Source: Deinococcus sp. Arct2-2
GTDB lineage: Bacteria > Deinococcota > Deinococci > Deinococcales > Deinococcaceae
Assembly: GCF_004801315.1 (NCBI RefSeq)
Contig: NZ_SSNW01000047.1
Span: forward strand, 1-44,841
Direction: 5' to 3'
Length of the DNA stretch: 44,841 nucleotides
Shown: in pieces, positions 24,643 to 32,938 of the stretch
Layout: every line of letters starts with the position of its first letter
Position numbering within the stretch: position 1 is the first letter of the stretch
Program-made: the position numbers and the translations under genes
The notes under the pieces: generated by a model
What the model saw: only the letters and a program-made list of their open reading frames with translations
Databases searched by the model: none
Told to the model about the DNA's origin: nothing

Positions 24643-25850
24643 CGGCTCCTTCACGCCTTGAAATTCAGCCTGCCGAGTACCGCGCCCGCCGGGAAAAGTT
24701 GGCCGGAGCCCTGCAACAGCACAGCTACGACCTGATCTGTGTCTTCGGCCCCACGCGCGTGGCTTACCTGACCGGCTTTTTCTTTGCGGCCACCGAGCGT
24801 CCTGTGGCGGCCATCCTCACCGATGACGGCGAATGCAGCCTCTTTATTCCTGAATTGGAATCAGACCATGTGCGGCAACAGTGTCCAGAGCTGAGCCAGT
24901 TCGCCACCTATCCGGAATATCCGGGCGGCGGCAGCGGCCAACATCCACTGCTGACGCTGGCGGCGCACCTGCGCACCCTCAAACCGAATGCACGGGCTAT
25001 AGCTGCCGACCTAGACGGCTACGAACACCGCTGGGGCTACCGTGGCCCCCGGCTCAGTCAGGTGATGGACATGCCCATTCACGAGCGGCTGGATCTGATC
25101 GACGACGCACGGGCCATCAAAAGTTCAGCCGAGATCGCGCTGATTCGTGAAGCCTGCGTGTGGGGAGATCACGCCCACCAACTCATGCAAGACGCCGTTC
25201 GCCAGGGCAGCGACGAACTGCTGGTCTCACACGGCGCGAGTTTACAGGCCACCCGCGACATGCTCTCTGTCCTAGGTGACCGCTACGTCCCCAAATCGCG
25301 CGAGGGGCTGCCCGCCAACGCCATGTTCATCCGGGGCCACAACACCGCCAACCCACACGGACTTCATCAGCAGGGAGGGGTGCAGGCGGGCGATACGTTG
25401 GTCACAGGGGCCTACGGTGTGGTCGGCGGCTACGAGAGCGAACTGGAACGAACCATGTTCGTCGGTGAACCGACCTCCGAGCAGATCAGGTATTTTCAGG
25501 CCATGCTAGACGCCCAAGATGCAGGCTTCGCGGCGCTGAGACCTGGTCGACACTGTTCAGAGGTCGAGCAGGAGGTACGTGACCTGCTGGAGGAGCGCGG
25601 CCTTTTGGCCCTCACCCGTCACCACATCGGGCACGCTTTCGGCATGGAAGGGCATGAACATCCGTTTCTGGATTTGGACGATCACACCGAACTGGCTGCG
25701 GGCATGATCTTTTCCATAGAACCGGGATTGTATGTGCCCGGCCTTGGAGGCTTTCGGCACTCCGATACTCTGGTGATTACCTCAGACGGAGCAGAGCGGC
25801 TCAGCCTCTATCCACGCGATCTGGACAGTCTGTTGATTGGGCTGGTCTGA
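24639..25850 (+). CDS. M24-family 'pita-bread' hydrolase with degenerate metal site
   Basis: The product has 403 residues. The N-terminal creatinase-type domain (about 15-165) includes TRVAYLTGFFFAATERPVAA; the C-terminal pita-bread fold runs from about 175. Aminopeptidase P uses two metals held by Asp, Asp, His, Glu, Glu. Here the first Asp is replaced (LVTGAYGVVGGYESELERTM, no IDAG), the second Asp becomes Glu in SELER, and the last Glu is replaced in GGFRHSDTLVIT. The His in HHIGHAFGMEGHEHP and the Glu in IFSIEPGLY remain. That resembles creatinase-type metal-independent members rather than Xaa-Pro peptidase. Coupled to the IclR gene by an ATGA overlap. Confidence 0.85.
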   Translation: MTAPSRLEIQPAEYRARREKLAGALQQHSYDLICVFGPTRVAYLTGFFFAATERPVAAILTDDGECSLFIPELESDHVRQQCPELSQFATYPEYPGGGSGQHPLLTLAAHLRTLKPNARAIAADLDGYEHRWGYRGPRLSQVMDMPIHERLDLIDDARAIKSSAEIALIREACVWGDHAHQLMQDAVRQGSDELLVSHGASLQATRDMLSVLGDRYVPKSREGLPANAMFIRGHNTANPHGLHQQGGVQAGDTLVTGAYGVVGGYESELERTMFVGEPTSEQIRYFQAMLDAQDAGFAALRPGRHCSEVEQEVRDLLEERGLLALTRHHIGHAFGMEGHEHPFLDLDDHTELAAGMIFSIEPGLYVPGLGGFRHSDTLVITSDGAERLSLYPRDLDSLLIGLV

Positions 25851-25947
25851 CGGAACCTGTTTGGCACTGAGATCTCAGCACCTGACACTTTGATGTGAAT
25901 GGCGTCCTGGACGCAGTCTGGCAGTACGAAGGGCGGTATCAGGGTTT

Positions 25948-26124
25948 GTGACAAGCTCCGAAGCCGCCCTACTGAATGCTGACACGCTGGCTGCCCATTT
26001 GAAAACCCGCCTCCCCCATCGCCGCGGGGACGCCCTGAAGCGACTGGCCGAAGTGCTCTTAGCGATTCTTCAAGCCGAGTCCACACTCCGCCGCAAGATC
26101 GCTCTGGGCTTGAGTCGGTCTTGC
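25948..26124 (+). pseudogene. N-terminal remnant of an IS4-family transposase
   Basis: About 58 codons after a GTG at 25948 encode [20 protein letters not shown], then [20 protein letters not shown]. The pattern [45 protein letters not shown] is the N-terminus of IS4-type transposases found in Deinococcus. The frame then turns to unrelated sequence near the truncated end of the DUF421 gene, so both were broken by the same rearrangement. No terminal repeats recognised. Confidence 0.65.
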
Positions 26125-26172
26125 ACACGTGTGGTTAAGCCACCTGAGCTTGGCGCTCGAACTCATGTGGTG

Positions 26173-26592
26173 TCAAGTCGTCCAATTGGAGTGAACCCAA
26201 AGTACCGAGGGGTTCAGTCCAGCCCCTTCCACGTACTGCCCATGTTCGATGAGCACGACCGGTGGATTGTCCACGAAGTCATGAAAGCGGGCGGAGCGGG
26301 CACTGAGCCGCGACGTGAGCCACTGCAGCACGGCCAAGCACACCAGCGCGAGTGCACCTTCAGTCAGGTTACGGCCCATGATTGAACTCGCCACCAACGA
26401 CCTCGCGGCGACATTGATCAGAAAGTCAAAGGAGGTGAAGGATGCGAAGGTGCGGGAACCAAACAGGCGGGCCATGAACACCACCCAGGCGTAGAGCAAC
26501 CCCACGGAGAGCAGCACGCGCAGCAGAAACTCAAGCGACCAGCCTCCTTGCGGGGTCAGGAGGTCTTGAAAGACCGAAAGGAGCGTGTGCAT
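26173..26592 (-). CDS. DUF421 (YetF-type) membrane protein, C-terminally truncated
   Basis: The product has 139 residues against about 170-230 for the family. Three membrane helices occupy the first half ([20 protein letters not shown], then [19 protein letters not shown], then [18 protein letters not shown]), followed by the conserved [17 protein letters not shown] segment. The remaining conserved C-terminal helices (LRxxGI, AILExNG) are missing and the tail [13 protein letters not shown] is foreign. The cut lies beside the IS4 remnant. May still fold in the membrane, but the cytoplasmic domain is incomplete. Confidence 0.8.
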   Translation of the reverse strand: MHTLLSVFQDLLTPQGGWSLEFLLRVLLSVGLLYAWVVFMARLFGSRTFASFTSFDFLINVAARSLVASSIMGRNLTEGALALVCLAVLQWLTSRLSARSARFHDFVDNPPVVLIEHGQYVEGAGLNPSVLWVHSNWTT

Positions 26593-26600
26593 GGGTCACC

Positions 26601-26825
26601 CTATTCAGGATGCGTCTGCTGCGGGCGTGCCATCCTTCCGCCCTTGTTCATTTTCCCTGCTCGCTGCGACGTCTTGACGGGCAGGAGAGAGTGGGATGGC
26701 GGTTCAGTCTGGGGCTGCGCGCGTTGAAGCACCAGCAGCATCAGGAAACCAAGCCAGACTCTCAGAACACCCAGCCATTGGGGAAAACAAGCGTCGAGCG
26801 GGGTCAGTGGCAGCGTCCAGACCAC
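26601..26825 (-). CDS. Small putative membrane protein
   Basis: The product has 74 residues with one likely membrane helix (about 17-34, WLGVLRVWLGFLMLLVLQRA) followed by a basic, Gln/Ser/Pro-rich tail. It lies between the antiporter gene, 46 bases away, and the DUF421 gene, 9 bases away, on the same strand, which is why I report it. I do not recognise it, and it could be a chance frame in GC-rich DNA. Confidence 0.35.
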   Translation of the reverse strand: MVWTLPLTPLDACFPQWLGVLRVWLGFLMLLVLQRAQPQTEPPSHSLLPVKTSQRAGKMNKGGRMARPQQTHPE

Positions 26826-26870
26826 TGGGAGGGCCGGTCGAGCGTGATTGCCGACCGCAGCAACCCAGCC

Positions 26871-28178
26871 TTATCCCGAGTGTGAATCACGTTTAATCTC
26901 GGTGCCTTCTCCTGCCCCCCGCTCTCCGGTGGCTTTCCCGGCCTGAGTCGCCAACTTGCCCACGGTCAGGCCCTGCACGATGATCGAGAACACCACGACC
27001 ACGTAGGTCAGCACCAAAAACAGCTCCCGCTGCGGTCCGGGCGGCACGGTGAAGGCCAGCGCTACGCTGATGGCGCCGCGCAGCCCGCCCCAAATCATCA
27101 GGCGACGCGTAAATGGCAACCAGTTCTGCCGCTGACCCAGCAGCACGAACGGCACCTGCACACTGGCGGCGCGGCTGATCAGCACCAACGGGATTGCCAA
27201 AACACCCAGCAACAGGGCTTCTCCGCTGAATTTGACCACCACCACTTCCAAGGCCAGCAGCGCGAACAAAAAGATGTTCAGCAGTTCGTCGGCCAGATGC
27301 CAAAAGGAATCGAACTTTTCGCGGCTGGACAGGGCGGCGGGGCGGCGATCCGTCAAGGAACCCACCAATAAGCCCGCAGCCACCGCGGCCAGGGGCGCCG
27401 ACACATGCAGGTGCAGGGCTACGGCGGTACAGGCCAGCACCAGGCCCAAGGTCACCAGCACCTCCACCACAAAATCGTCGACGGCCCGCAGTGCGAGGTA
27501 CCCCAGCAGTCCCAACACGCTGCCGAGGACAAGGCCGCCCACCGCTTCTTGGGCAAAGAACCCGGCCACGCCGCCCAGACTCAGCGCCGGGCCGTGTGCG
27601 CCGCCCGCCGCTGCTGCCACGCCTGCCAGCACCGCGAAGGCCACCACGCCGACGCCGTCGTTGAACAGGCTTTCGCCCGCCACCAGCGTTTCGATGCGCC
27701 GGGGCACCTTGGCTTGCTTGAGCATGCCCAACACCGCCACCGGGTCGGTGGGCGAGATCAGTGCTCCGAACAGGAGGCAGTACACCAGGGGCACCGACAG
27801 GTCAAAGAGGGTGAGGAGGGCGAACAGGCCACCCCCCACCAAACCAATCGACAGGGCGGTGGACAGCAGAGCGAAAACCACCACTTGGCCGCGCAGGGCC
27901 CACAACGCGTGTGAGTTGACGCCCAAAGCCCCTGCAAATAAGAGGAAAGACAAGACCCCCTCAAAGACGAAGTCGTCAAACTGAATGCCCCGCACCAGTT
28001 CGACGGCATTCAGGGCTTGGGGTACTTGCAACCCCACCAAAGCCAGCAAGATCAGGCTGACCAGCAGGCCGCCGACGGTGACGCCAATAGAAGCAGGCAA
28101 TTTGAAGATCCGGGCATTCAGGAACGCTAAGGCGGCCGTCACGCACACTAGCACCGTGGTCAAGTCCAATACACTCAT
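26871..28178 (-). CDS. CPA1-family Na+/H+ antiporter
   Basis: The product has 435 residues with about 12 membrane helices. I chose the ATG at 28178 because GAGG lies 7 bases upstream; another ATG at 28184 has that site too close. Key family motifs are present: ALISPTDPVAVLGMLKQAKV (ion-binding region) and GESLFNDGVGVVAFAVLAGV with the essential Asp pair of CPA1 transporters, plus HVSAPLAAVAAGLLVGS and RLMIWGGLRGAISVALAFTV. It exchanges Na+ or K+ for H+ across the cytoplasmic membrane. It follows the ArsB/NhaD-type gene after 9 bases, so the two ion transporters form an operon. Confidence 0.9.
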   Translation of the reverse strand: MSVLDLTTVLVCVTAALAFLNARIFKLPASIGVTVGGLLVSLILLALVGLQVPQALNAVELVRGIQFDDFVFEGVLSFLLFAGALGVNSHALWALRGQVVVFALLSTALSIGLVGGGLFALLTLFDLSVPLVYCLLFGALISPTDPVAVLGMLKQAKVPRRIETLVAGESLFNDGVGVVAFAVLAGVAAAAGGAHGPALSLGGVAGFFAQEAVGGLVLGSVLGLLGYLALRAVDDFVVEVLVTLGLVLACTAVALHLHVSAPLAAVAAGLLVGSLTDRRPAALSSREKFDSFWHLADELLNIFLFALLALEVVVVKFSGEALLLGVLAIPLVLISRAASVQVPFVLLGQRQNWLPFTRRLMIWGGLRGAISVALAFTVPPGPQRELFLVLTYVVVVFSIIVQGLTVGKLATQAGKATGERGAGEGTEIKRDSHSG

Positions 28179-28187
28179 GGGCATACC

Positions 28188-29540
28188 TCAGCGGGTCAAC
28201 GTGAAGAAGAGAAAATACAGCCCGAGGGCGACCGTCGTCGTGATCAGAGCAATGGGCGTGGCGTAGCCCATAAATTGCCCGAAACTCAGCGGATGGCCTT
28301 CCCGCGCGGCAATATCGGAGACCACAATGTTGGCCGACGCGCCGATCAGGGTCAGGTTGCCGCCCAAGCAGGCCCCGAGGCTCAAGGCCCACCACAGAGG
28401 ATCCATGGCCGCGCCCAGCGTGCCCTGCAACTCCTTGAGCACGCTGGCCATGCTGATGGTGAAGGGAATGTTGTCGACAAACCCACTGATGATGGCGCTG
28501 GAAAAGCCGACCAACAAGATGCCTAGGCCGATATCCCCGTCGATGGCGGCGGTGAGACTGGTGGCGACCTGTGCAAAGACACCAACATGTTCGAGGGCGC
28601 CGACCACGATGAACAAGCCCATAAAAAACAGCAGGGTCGTCCATTCCACCTGCTCGAACAGTTCGACCGGGGTCAGGTCGGCGATCAGCATCAAGAAGGT
28701 GCTGGTGGTGAGGGCAATCAGACCCGCTTCGAGGCCGATGGGGTGCCCGACCATAAACAACACCAAGGTGATGCCAAAGATGATGAGGGCTTGGCGCATC
28801 AGTTTTGGATCCGTGCGAATAGGGGTCGGGTCGGACAAGACGCTGTTGAGGCGTTCAGCGGCTCCGTCGGAGTTCAGGTCGCCGCGCCAGCGCATCAAGA
28901 GGTGCATCAGGCCGATGCCCAGAACAGTCGCGACGACCGCGTAGGGGGCGACATTGACCAGGAAGTCCCCGAAACCTTTCCCGGCCACGGAGCCGATGAT
29001 GATGTTGGGGGGATCGCCGACCAGCGTGGCCGTGCCGCCCGTATTGCTGGCCAGAATGACGGCGATCAGGTAGGGAATGGGTCTCAGACCCAAGCGAACG
29101 ACGACGGTGACGACCACCGGGGCCATGAACAGCACGGTGGTGACGTTGTCCAGAAAAGCGCTGAAGACGGCGGTGAGCAGACTGAAAATCCACAGAACCC
29201 GGGCGGGTTCGCCGCGGGTGTACAGCATGCCCCAGCGGGCCACCAGATCAAAGAAGCCGCTGCGGCTCAGCACATTGACGATGTTCATCATGCCGAACAG
29301 CAAGAAGATGGTGTTGAAATCAATGCTGCCCCACGCTTGATCGGGCGTGAGGAGGCCCAAGATCATCACCGCGCAGGCTCCGAGCAGGGCAGCCACCGTG
29401 CGGTGAACGTATTTTTCCAGCAAGATGAGGATGTAGGTCAGCACAAACAGGCCGATGGCAAGAACCGTTAGCGTGCTGTCGCTGAGGGTCAGTCCAAAGG
29501 CATCGAACAGGGTGGGATGCGGATCAGCAGCTTCAGACAT
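28188..29540 (-). CDS. ArsB/NhaD-type ion transporter (IT superfamily)
   Basis: The product has 450 residues with 11-13 membrane helices. Family motifs come in repeated halves: SAFLDNVTTVLFMAPVVVTV and NTGGTATLVGDPPNIIIGSV in the first, SGFVDNIPFTISMASVLKEL and LGGNLTLIGASANIVVSDIA in the second. These are the paired reentrant loops of ArsB/NhaD-type carriers that export arsenite or exchange Na+/H+. Without ars genes nearby, and beside a CPA1 antiporter, cation/proton exchange is at least as likely as arsenite export. Its start overlaps the stop of a 57-residue one-helix protein. Confidence 0.88.
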   Translation of the reverse strand: MSEAADPHPTLFDAFGLTLSDSTLTVLAIGLFVLTYILILLEKYVHRTVAALLGACAVMILGLLTPDQAWGSIDFNTIFLLFGMMNIVNVLSRSGFFDLVARWGMLYTRGEPARVLWIFSLLTAVFSAFLDNVTTVLFMAPVVVTVVVRLGLRPIPYLIAVILASNTGGTATLVGDPPNIIIGSVAGKGFGDFLVNVAPYAVVATVLGIGLMHLLMRWRGDLNSDGAAERLNSVLSDPTPIRTDPKLMRQALIIFGITLVLFMVGHPIGLEAGLIALTTSTFLMLIADLTPVELFEQVEWTTLLFFMGLFIVVGALEHVGVFAQVATSLTAAIDGDIGLGILLVGFSSAIISGFVDNIPFTISMASVLKELQGTLGAAMDPLWWALSLGACLGGNLTLIGASANIVVSDIAAREGHPLSFGQFMGYATPIALITTTVALGLYFLFFTLTR

Positions 29541-29706
29541 GGAGGAACCAGAAGGCGGTGGCAGGCGGAAAGAACAGGAAAGCCACCCCGAGGATCACGA
29601 ACCCAACGAGCAAGAGGGCCAGAGCGAAACTGCCGATCATCAGGCCGACTTGGCGCAGGGTCACGGGCTCACGGTCTTCGGGGGGCGGGTCAGGGGGAGT
29701 GGGCAT
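29533..29706 (-). CDS. 57-residue single-helix membrane protein coupled to the transporter
   Basis: From an ATG at 29706 with GAGGTG 3 bases before it. The N-terminus (MPTPPDPPPEDREPVTLRQV) is cytoplasmic, Pro/acid-rich; one membrane helix follows at about residues 25-50 (GLMIGSFALALLLVGFVILG, then VAFLFF). The stop overlaps the transporter start by 8 bases. Such small proteins often act as accessory subunits or regulators of a transporter; no family is recognised. It lies directly behind the hairpin leader at 29732-29785. Confidence 0.65.
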   Translation of the reverse strand: MPTPPDPPPEDREPVTLRQVGLMIGSFALALLLVGFVILGVAFLFFPPATAFWFLHV

Positions 29707-29731
29707 GGGCACCTCGGGGTAGAGCGGGAAC

Positions 29732-29785
29732 GGAACGACACGGCAAGGAGGAGCCTGCTTAGCAGACTCCTCCAGTTCGGCGTAT
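29732..29785 (-). promoter_or_regulatory. Hairpin leader A, related to the one at 31688-31740
   Basis: On the minus strand the block reads ATA..CCGAA.TGG, then a stem GGAGGAG with CTCCTCC (outer arms at 29747-29753 and 29767-29773) and an inner CTGCT/AGCAG arm, then CGTGTC..TTCC. The same ordered pieces occur before the ABC exporter operon. The third outer pair is A-T here and T-A there, so the structure is kept while the sequence changed. It lies in the 5' leader of the one-helix protein and transporter operon. The 190 bases upstream hold no gene. Confidence 0.6.
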
Positions 29786-29977
29786 AGTCGCCGGCACCTG
29801 TCACAGAGACAGGGTTGTGATGCCTGCAGTGTACATGGCCAGCACAGGACAGGCAAAGAAGCGCAGACGAACTCGCTTTGATTCCCGGTTCTAGAAGAAA
29901 GCACCAGACGAACAGAAACCGCTTTGAATGCGCATCCAGTGGTTGTAAACCGGCTTGTTGTTGGCGCTTTGCCTGGC

Positions 29978-30772
29978 TTAGCGGCCAATATCCCGGCGCA
30001 AGAAGGCGGGGGTGGCCAGCAGCACAGCCACCACGCCCACGAGCAGCAGCACCCCCACGCCGCGTGCATCCGGCGGCCCAGCAAACGGACTCTGACCGAC
30101 GGCGTACCAGAAAGGCGAGACCACCCGCCACGGCTGTAAGGCGGGCACTTGAGGAGACAGGCTGTGAATCAAATACGCGCCGAGGGTCAACGCGAAGGCC
30201 AAGCCTGACGCGAGGCCGGGCCGCCCCGTGGCTGTGCCGAGTGCCAAGGCCACCGCGCCCAGCGCCCAAGCCAGCAAGATCACCTGCGCGGTGGCCAGCA
30301 GTAGGCGTGCGCCGTCCAAGTCAGCCTGCACGAGGCGCGCCCCCAGGGCAGTCACCGTAAAAATGCCGACGCCCAACACCAACAGATTGGCGGCCAACGA
30401 AGCGGTGCGTGCGGCCAGCAACTCGGTTCGGGTGATGGGTTGGGCCAGCAGCACTTCCAAGCGGCCCTGCTCCTCGTCTCCGGCTACGGCGCGTGTACCG
30501 GCCCGGATACTGTAGATCACCAACGTGATCGGCAGCAGCAAACTGAACAGACGGGCCCAAGCGTAGCCGCCCGGCGACACCAAGTCTTGGGCTCCGAACG
30601 TCTGCCGCAAGGCCTCGGGAAGGCGCTCGACAAATTGGGCCAGGTCAGGACTGTCGCGCACCACCGGATAAAACGCCCATGAGACCGCCACATACAGCGC
30701 CAAGCCCGCCATCCACCACAGGGTCGTGCGCCGGGTGGTTCGCAGATCGTCAAAGAGCAACTGAGTCCACAT
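29978..30772 (-). CDS. ABC-2-type membrane subunit of an exporter
   Basis: The product has 264 residues from an ATG at 30772, inside the end of the ATPase gene (23-base overlap). It has six likely membrane helices, with TTLWWMAGLALYVAVSWAFY near the N-terminus and the ABC-2 pattern AVAGDEEQGRLEVLLAQPIT followed by TRTELLAARTASLAANLLVL. Its ATPase partner is encoded just upstream. ABC-2 exporters of this kind carry drugs, lipids or antibiotics; the substrate is unknown. An overlapping minus-strand alternative frame upstream gives a start at 30811 that I do not favour. Confidence 0.87.
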   Translation of the reverse strand: MWTQLLFDDLRTTRRTTLWWMAGLALYVAVSWAFYPVVRDSPDLAQFVERLPEALRQTFGAQDLVSPGGYAWARLFSLLLPITLVIYSIRAGTRAVAGDEEQGRLEVLLAQPITRTELLAARTASLAANLLVLGVGIFTVTALGARLVQADLDGARLLLATAQVILLAWALGAVALALGTATGRPGLASGLAFALTLGAYLIHSLSPQVPALQPWRVVSPFWYAVGQSPFAGPPDARGVGVLLLVGVVAVLLATPAFLRRDIGR

Positions 30773-31664
30773 GGGCTTCCTCCCGGTAAAAGGATAAGAA
30801 CACGTCTTCAAGGCTGGGCTGGTGGCCGCGAACCTCCAGCACCCGGTAGGCCGCCAGGGTTTTGATCAGGTGGTCAGCCTCACCCACCACGACGCAGCGC
30901 AGGGTTTGGTGCTCCACCTGCACGTCCCGCAGTTCGGGGAGGGCCTGAAATACGCCCTCTGGCACTGGATGGGCAAACCGCACTTCAAGGCGGTGCGGCA
31001 ACTGGGCCTTGAGGTCGGCGACGCGGGCCACTGTGACCAAGCGGCCGGCCCGGATGATGCCCACCCGGTCGGCCACCTGCTCGACCTCGGCCAGCACATG
31101 CGAGGACAAGAAGACGGTGCGGCCCTCCGTTCGGAACTCGCGCAGCACCTGCAAGACTTCGTCGTGCACCAGAGGGTCGAGACCGTCGGTCGGTTCATCC
31201 AAGATCAGCAGATCGGGTTGGCCCAGCAACGCCGCGATCAACCCCACCTTCTGCTTGTTGCCTTTGGAGAGAGTGCCCAGCGGACGGGAGGCATCGAGGC
31301 CGAAACGCTCGGTCAAACTCTGCACCTGTCGACCCGACATTCCGCCCCGCAACCGGCCGAGAATGCCAAACAATTCTTGAGCGGTCAGGTGGGGGGCCAG
31401 CCGGAGTTCACCGGGCAAGTACCCGACCCGGGCGTGAATCTCCCGCGTGTGCCGGGCCAGATCAAGGCCCAATACTTGCGCTGCTCCACCGGTCGGGCGT
31501 AAGTACCCCATGAGTGTGCGGATGGCCGTCGTTTTACCCGCACCATTAGGCCCCAAGAATCCGAAGATTTCTCCGAGCTTGATCTCCAGATTCAAGGGGT
31601 GCAGGCCCACGCCCGTTCGGTACAGCTTGGCAAGGGCTTGGGTGTGAATGACGCTGGTGGTCAT
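30750..31664 (-). CDS. ABC exporter ATP-binding subunit
   Basis: The product has 304 residues from an ATG at 31664 with GGAGG 9 bases upstream. Walker A is GPNGAGKT at residues 38-45, with the signature LSKGNKQKVG, Walker B LLILDEPTDGLD and the switch His in FLSSHVLAEVEQVADRV. The last ~80 residues form the extra C-terminal domain common to the drug/antibiotic ABC group (LEVRFAHPVPEGVFQALPEL). It works with the membrane protein at 29978-30772 and is preceded by the hairpin leader at 31688-31740. Confidence 0.92.
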   Translation of the reverse strand: MTTSVIHTQALAKLYRTGVGLHPLNLEIKLGEIFGFLGPNGAGKTTAIRTLMGYLRPTGGAAQVLGLDLARHTREIHARVGYLPGELRLAPHLTAQELFGILGRLRGGMSGRQVQSLTERFGLDASRPLGTLSKGNKQKVGLIAALLGQPDLLILDEPTDGLDPLVHDEVLQVLREFRTEGRTVFLSSHVLAEVEQVADRVGIIRAGRLVTVARVADLKAQLPHRLEVRFAHPVPEGVFQALPELRDVQVEHQTLRCVVVGEADHLIKTLAAYRVLEVRGHQPSLEDVFLSFYREEAHVDSVAL

Positions 31665-31687
31665 GGCAAAACCTCCGGGGCACCCCA

Positions 31688-31740
31688 GGAACAAGACACG
31701 GGTGGAGCCAAGCTGAGCTGACTCCACCAATTCGGTTTAT
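31688..31740 (-). promoter_or_regulatory. Hairpin leader B, related to the one at 29732-29785
   Basis: On the minus strand the block reads ATA..CCGAA.TGG, then GGTGGAG paired with CTCCACC (31722-31728 with 31701-31707), an inner AGCT/AGCT arm, then CGTGTC and TTCC. It ends 24 bases before the ATPase start at 31664. It matches leader A with a compensatory change in the outer stem. ATA at its upstream edge could be part of a -10 box, putting the hairpin at the transcript's 5' end; a protein operator is an alternative. Confidence 0.6.
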
Positions 31741-32208
31741 GGGGACCGATCCCGTGCGTTCCTTGAACTGTACGCTTGCACCCACTTGCTTGGCAAGAGA
31801 GGACGGCTGGCGTGCCCTATTCCTAGAATTCCAGTGAACCGCTGCAACCGCGGAATCCACTCAGCAGTAGGCTAAAACCTAAACCATGACGACCCCGTCC
31901 AGCCCTAATGGCTGGGTTCATCCTGATGTGGCCCGCCTACCGCTGAGTGGCTGATGAAGGCAGCAGCGTGCTGGCTGTCGTGCGTTTAACCAGCAGGATC
32001 CCCTTCCCTTTTGCACAGGTAGATGCATCGTCAGCGCCGTCTTGTGGTGCCCTCCTGCTTCGCGGTCTCGGCCCGGGCGCTGAGCGGCGCTTGGCGGCTC
32101 AGCGCAGGCATGTGGCTTAAACAGCGGCCTTCCTCCCAACGCTGGACACGCTCGGGGCCGTGGCCCGAACTCTCTTCAGGTGCTGTCTGGCCCCTGTCCC
32201 GTTTCGCT
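31741..32208. other. Gene-poor spacer
   Basis: No supportable gene here. Short open frames on both strands have Ser/Arg/Pro-rich junk composition. It probably holds the promoter of the ABC operon at its left edge and otherwise debris left from the decay of the LysR region to its right. I see no IS ends or terminators. Confidence 0.4.
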
Positions 32209-32862
32209 CTACGCAGTGCGCTGCAATAGATGCAGAAATGCCTGTGCGGCGCGGGACTGCTGCTCGGGTGGGGGCGTGACCTGCGTCAGCGGCCGGCGCA
32301 GTCCGGGCAGGTTCAGGGGCACCTGGATGAGGAGCCCTGCCCGCAGCTCAGACAGGAAGGCCATGCCCAGTCCACCGATCACTGCTTCCTTGACAGCTTC
32401 GGTGCCAGGAAGTTCCAGGAGGATCGTGGTTGCCAGGTCGGCCCGCGCCAGCGCCAGTTCGGCCACTTCCCGCGTGCCCGACCCGCGCTCCCGCCAGACC
32501 AGTGGCAACGCCGTCAGGTCGCTTCCAGCACGTGCCAGCGGATGGTGTGGAGACGTTACCAGCACCAGCTCGTCCTCAGCGAACACCTGGGCCTGCCACC
32601 CAGGATGCCCGGCGAACCCTCGATCAGCGCGAGTTCGACCTGGCCGTCCTGCAACGCGTTCATCACCGCGCGGGTGTTGCCCTGCCGCATGTGGATGCTC
32701 ACCGCCGGATATCGGGCGTGGAAGAGGGCCAGCACGGCCGGCACCACGGCCGCCGCGATGGTGCTGCTCGCGGCCACACTGAGCGTGCCAGACGCCAGAC
32801 CGCGGAGATCACGCACGTAGCCCTGGGCACCGTCCAGCGCGCGGGTGAGGGGCTGTCTGGGG
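32209..32862 (-). pseudogene. LysR-family regulator, headless and frameshifted
   Basis: Two overlapping frames together give most of a LysR effector domain: LRGLASGTLSVAASSTIAAA and VSIHMRQGNTRAVMNALQDG in one, then VFAEDELVLVTSPHHPLARA and VKEAVIGGLGMAFLSELRAG in the other. The switch near 32606-32615, after E-G-S-P-G, is one extra base. The DNA-binding helix-turn-helix (first ~75 residues) is absent: upstream of about 32862 the sequence becomes unrelated. It cannot bind DNA in the normal way. CysL-like regulators are the nearest I can suggest. Confidence 0.75.
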
Positions 32863-32938
32863 CTATGACTTGTGAATGATGAGAAGTAGGTGGTGTGTTC
32901 TGGAGAACGAGAGATCAGCAGCCGACGGCGATGGTTTT

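Noticed and set aside
25867..25878. CTGAGATCTCAG palindrome after the M24 gene
   Set aside because: A simple 12-base palindrome without loop or T run; it cannot be told from chance.
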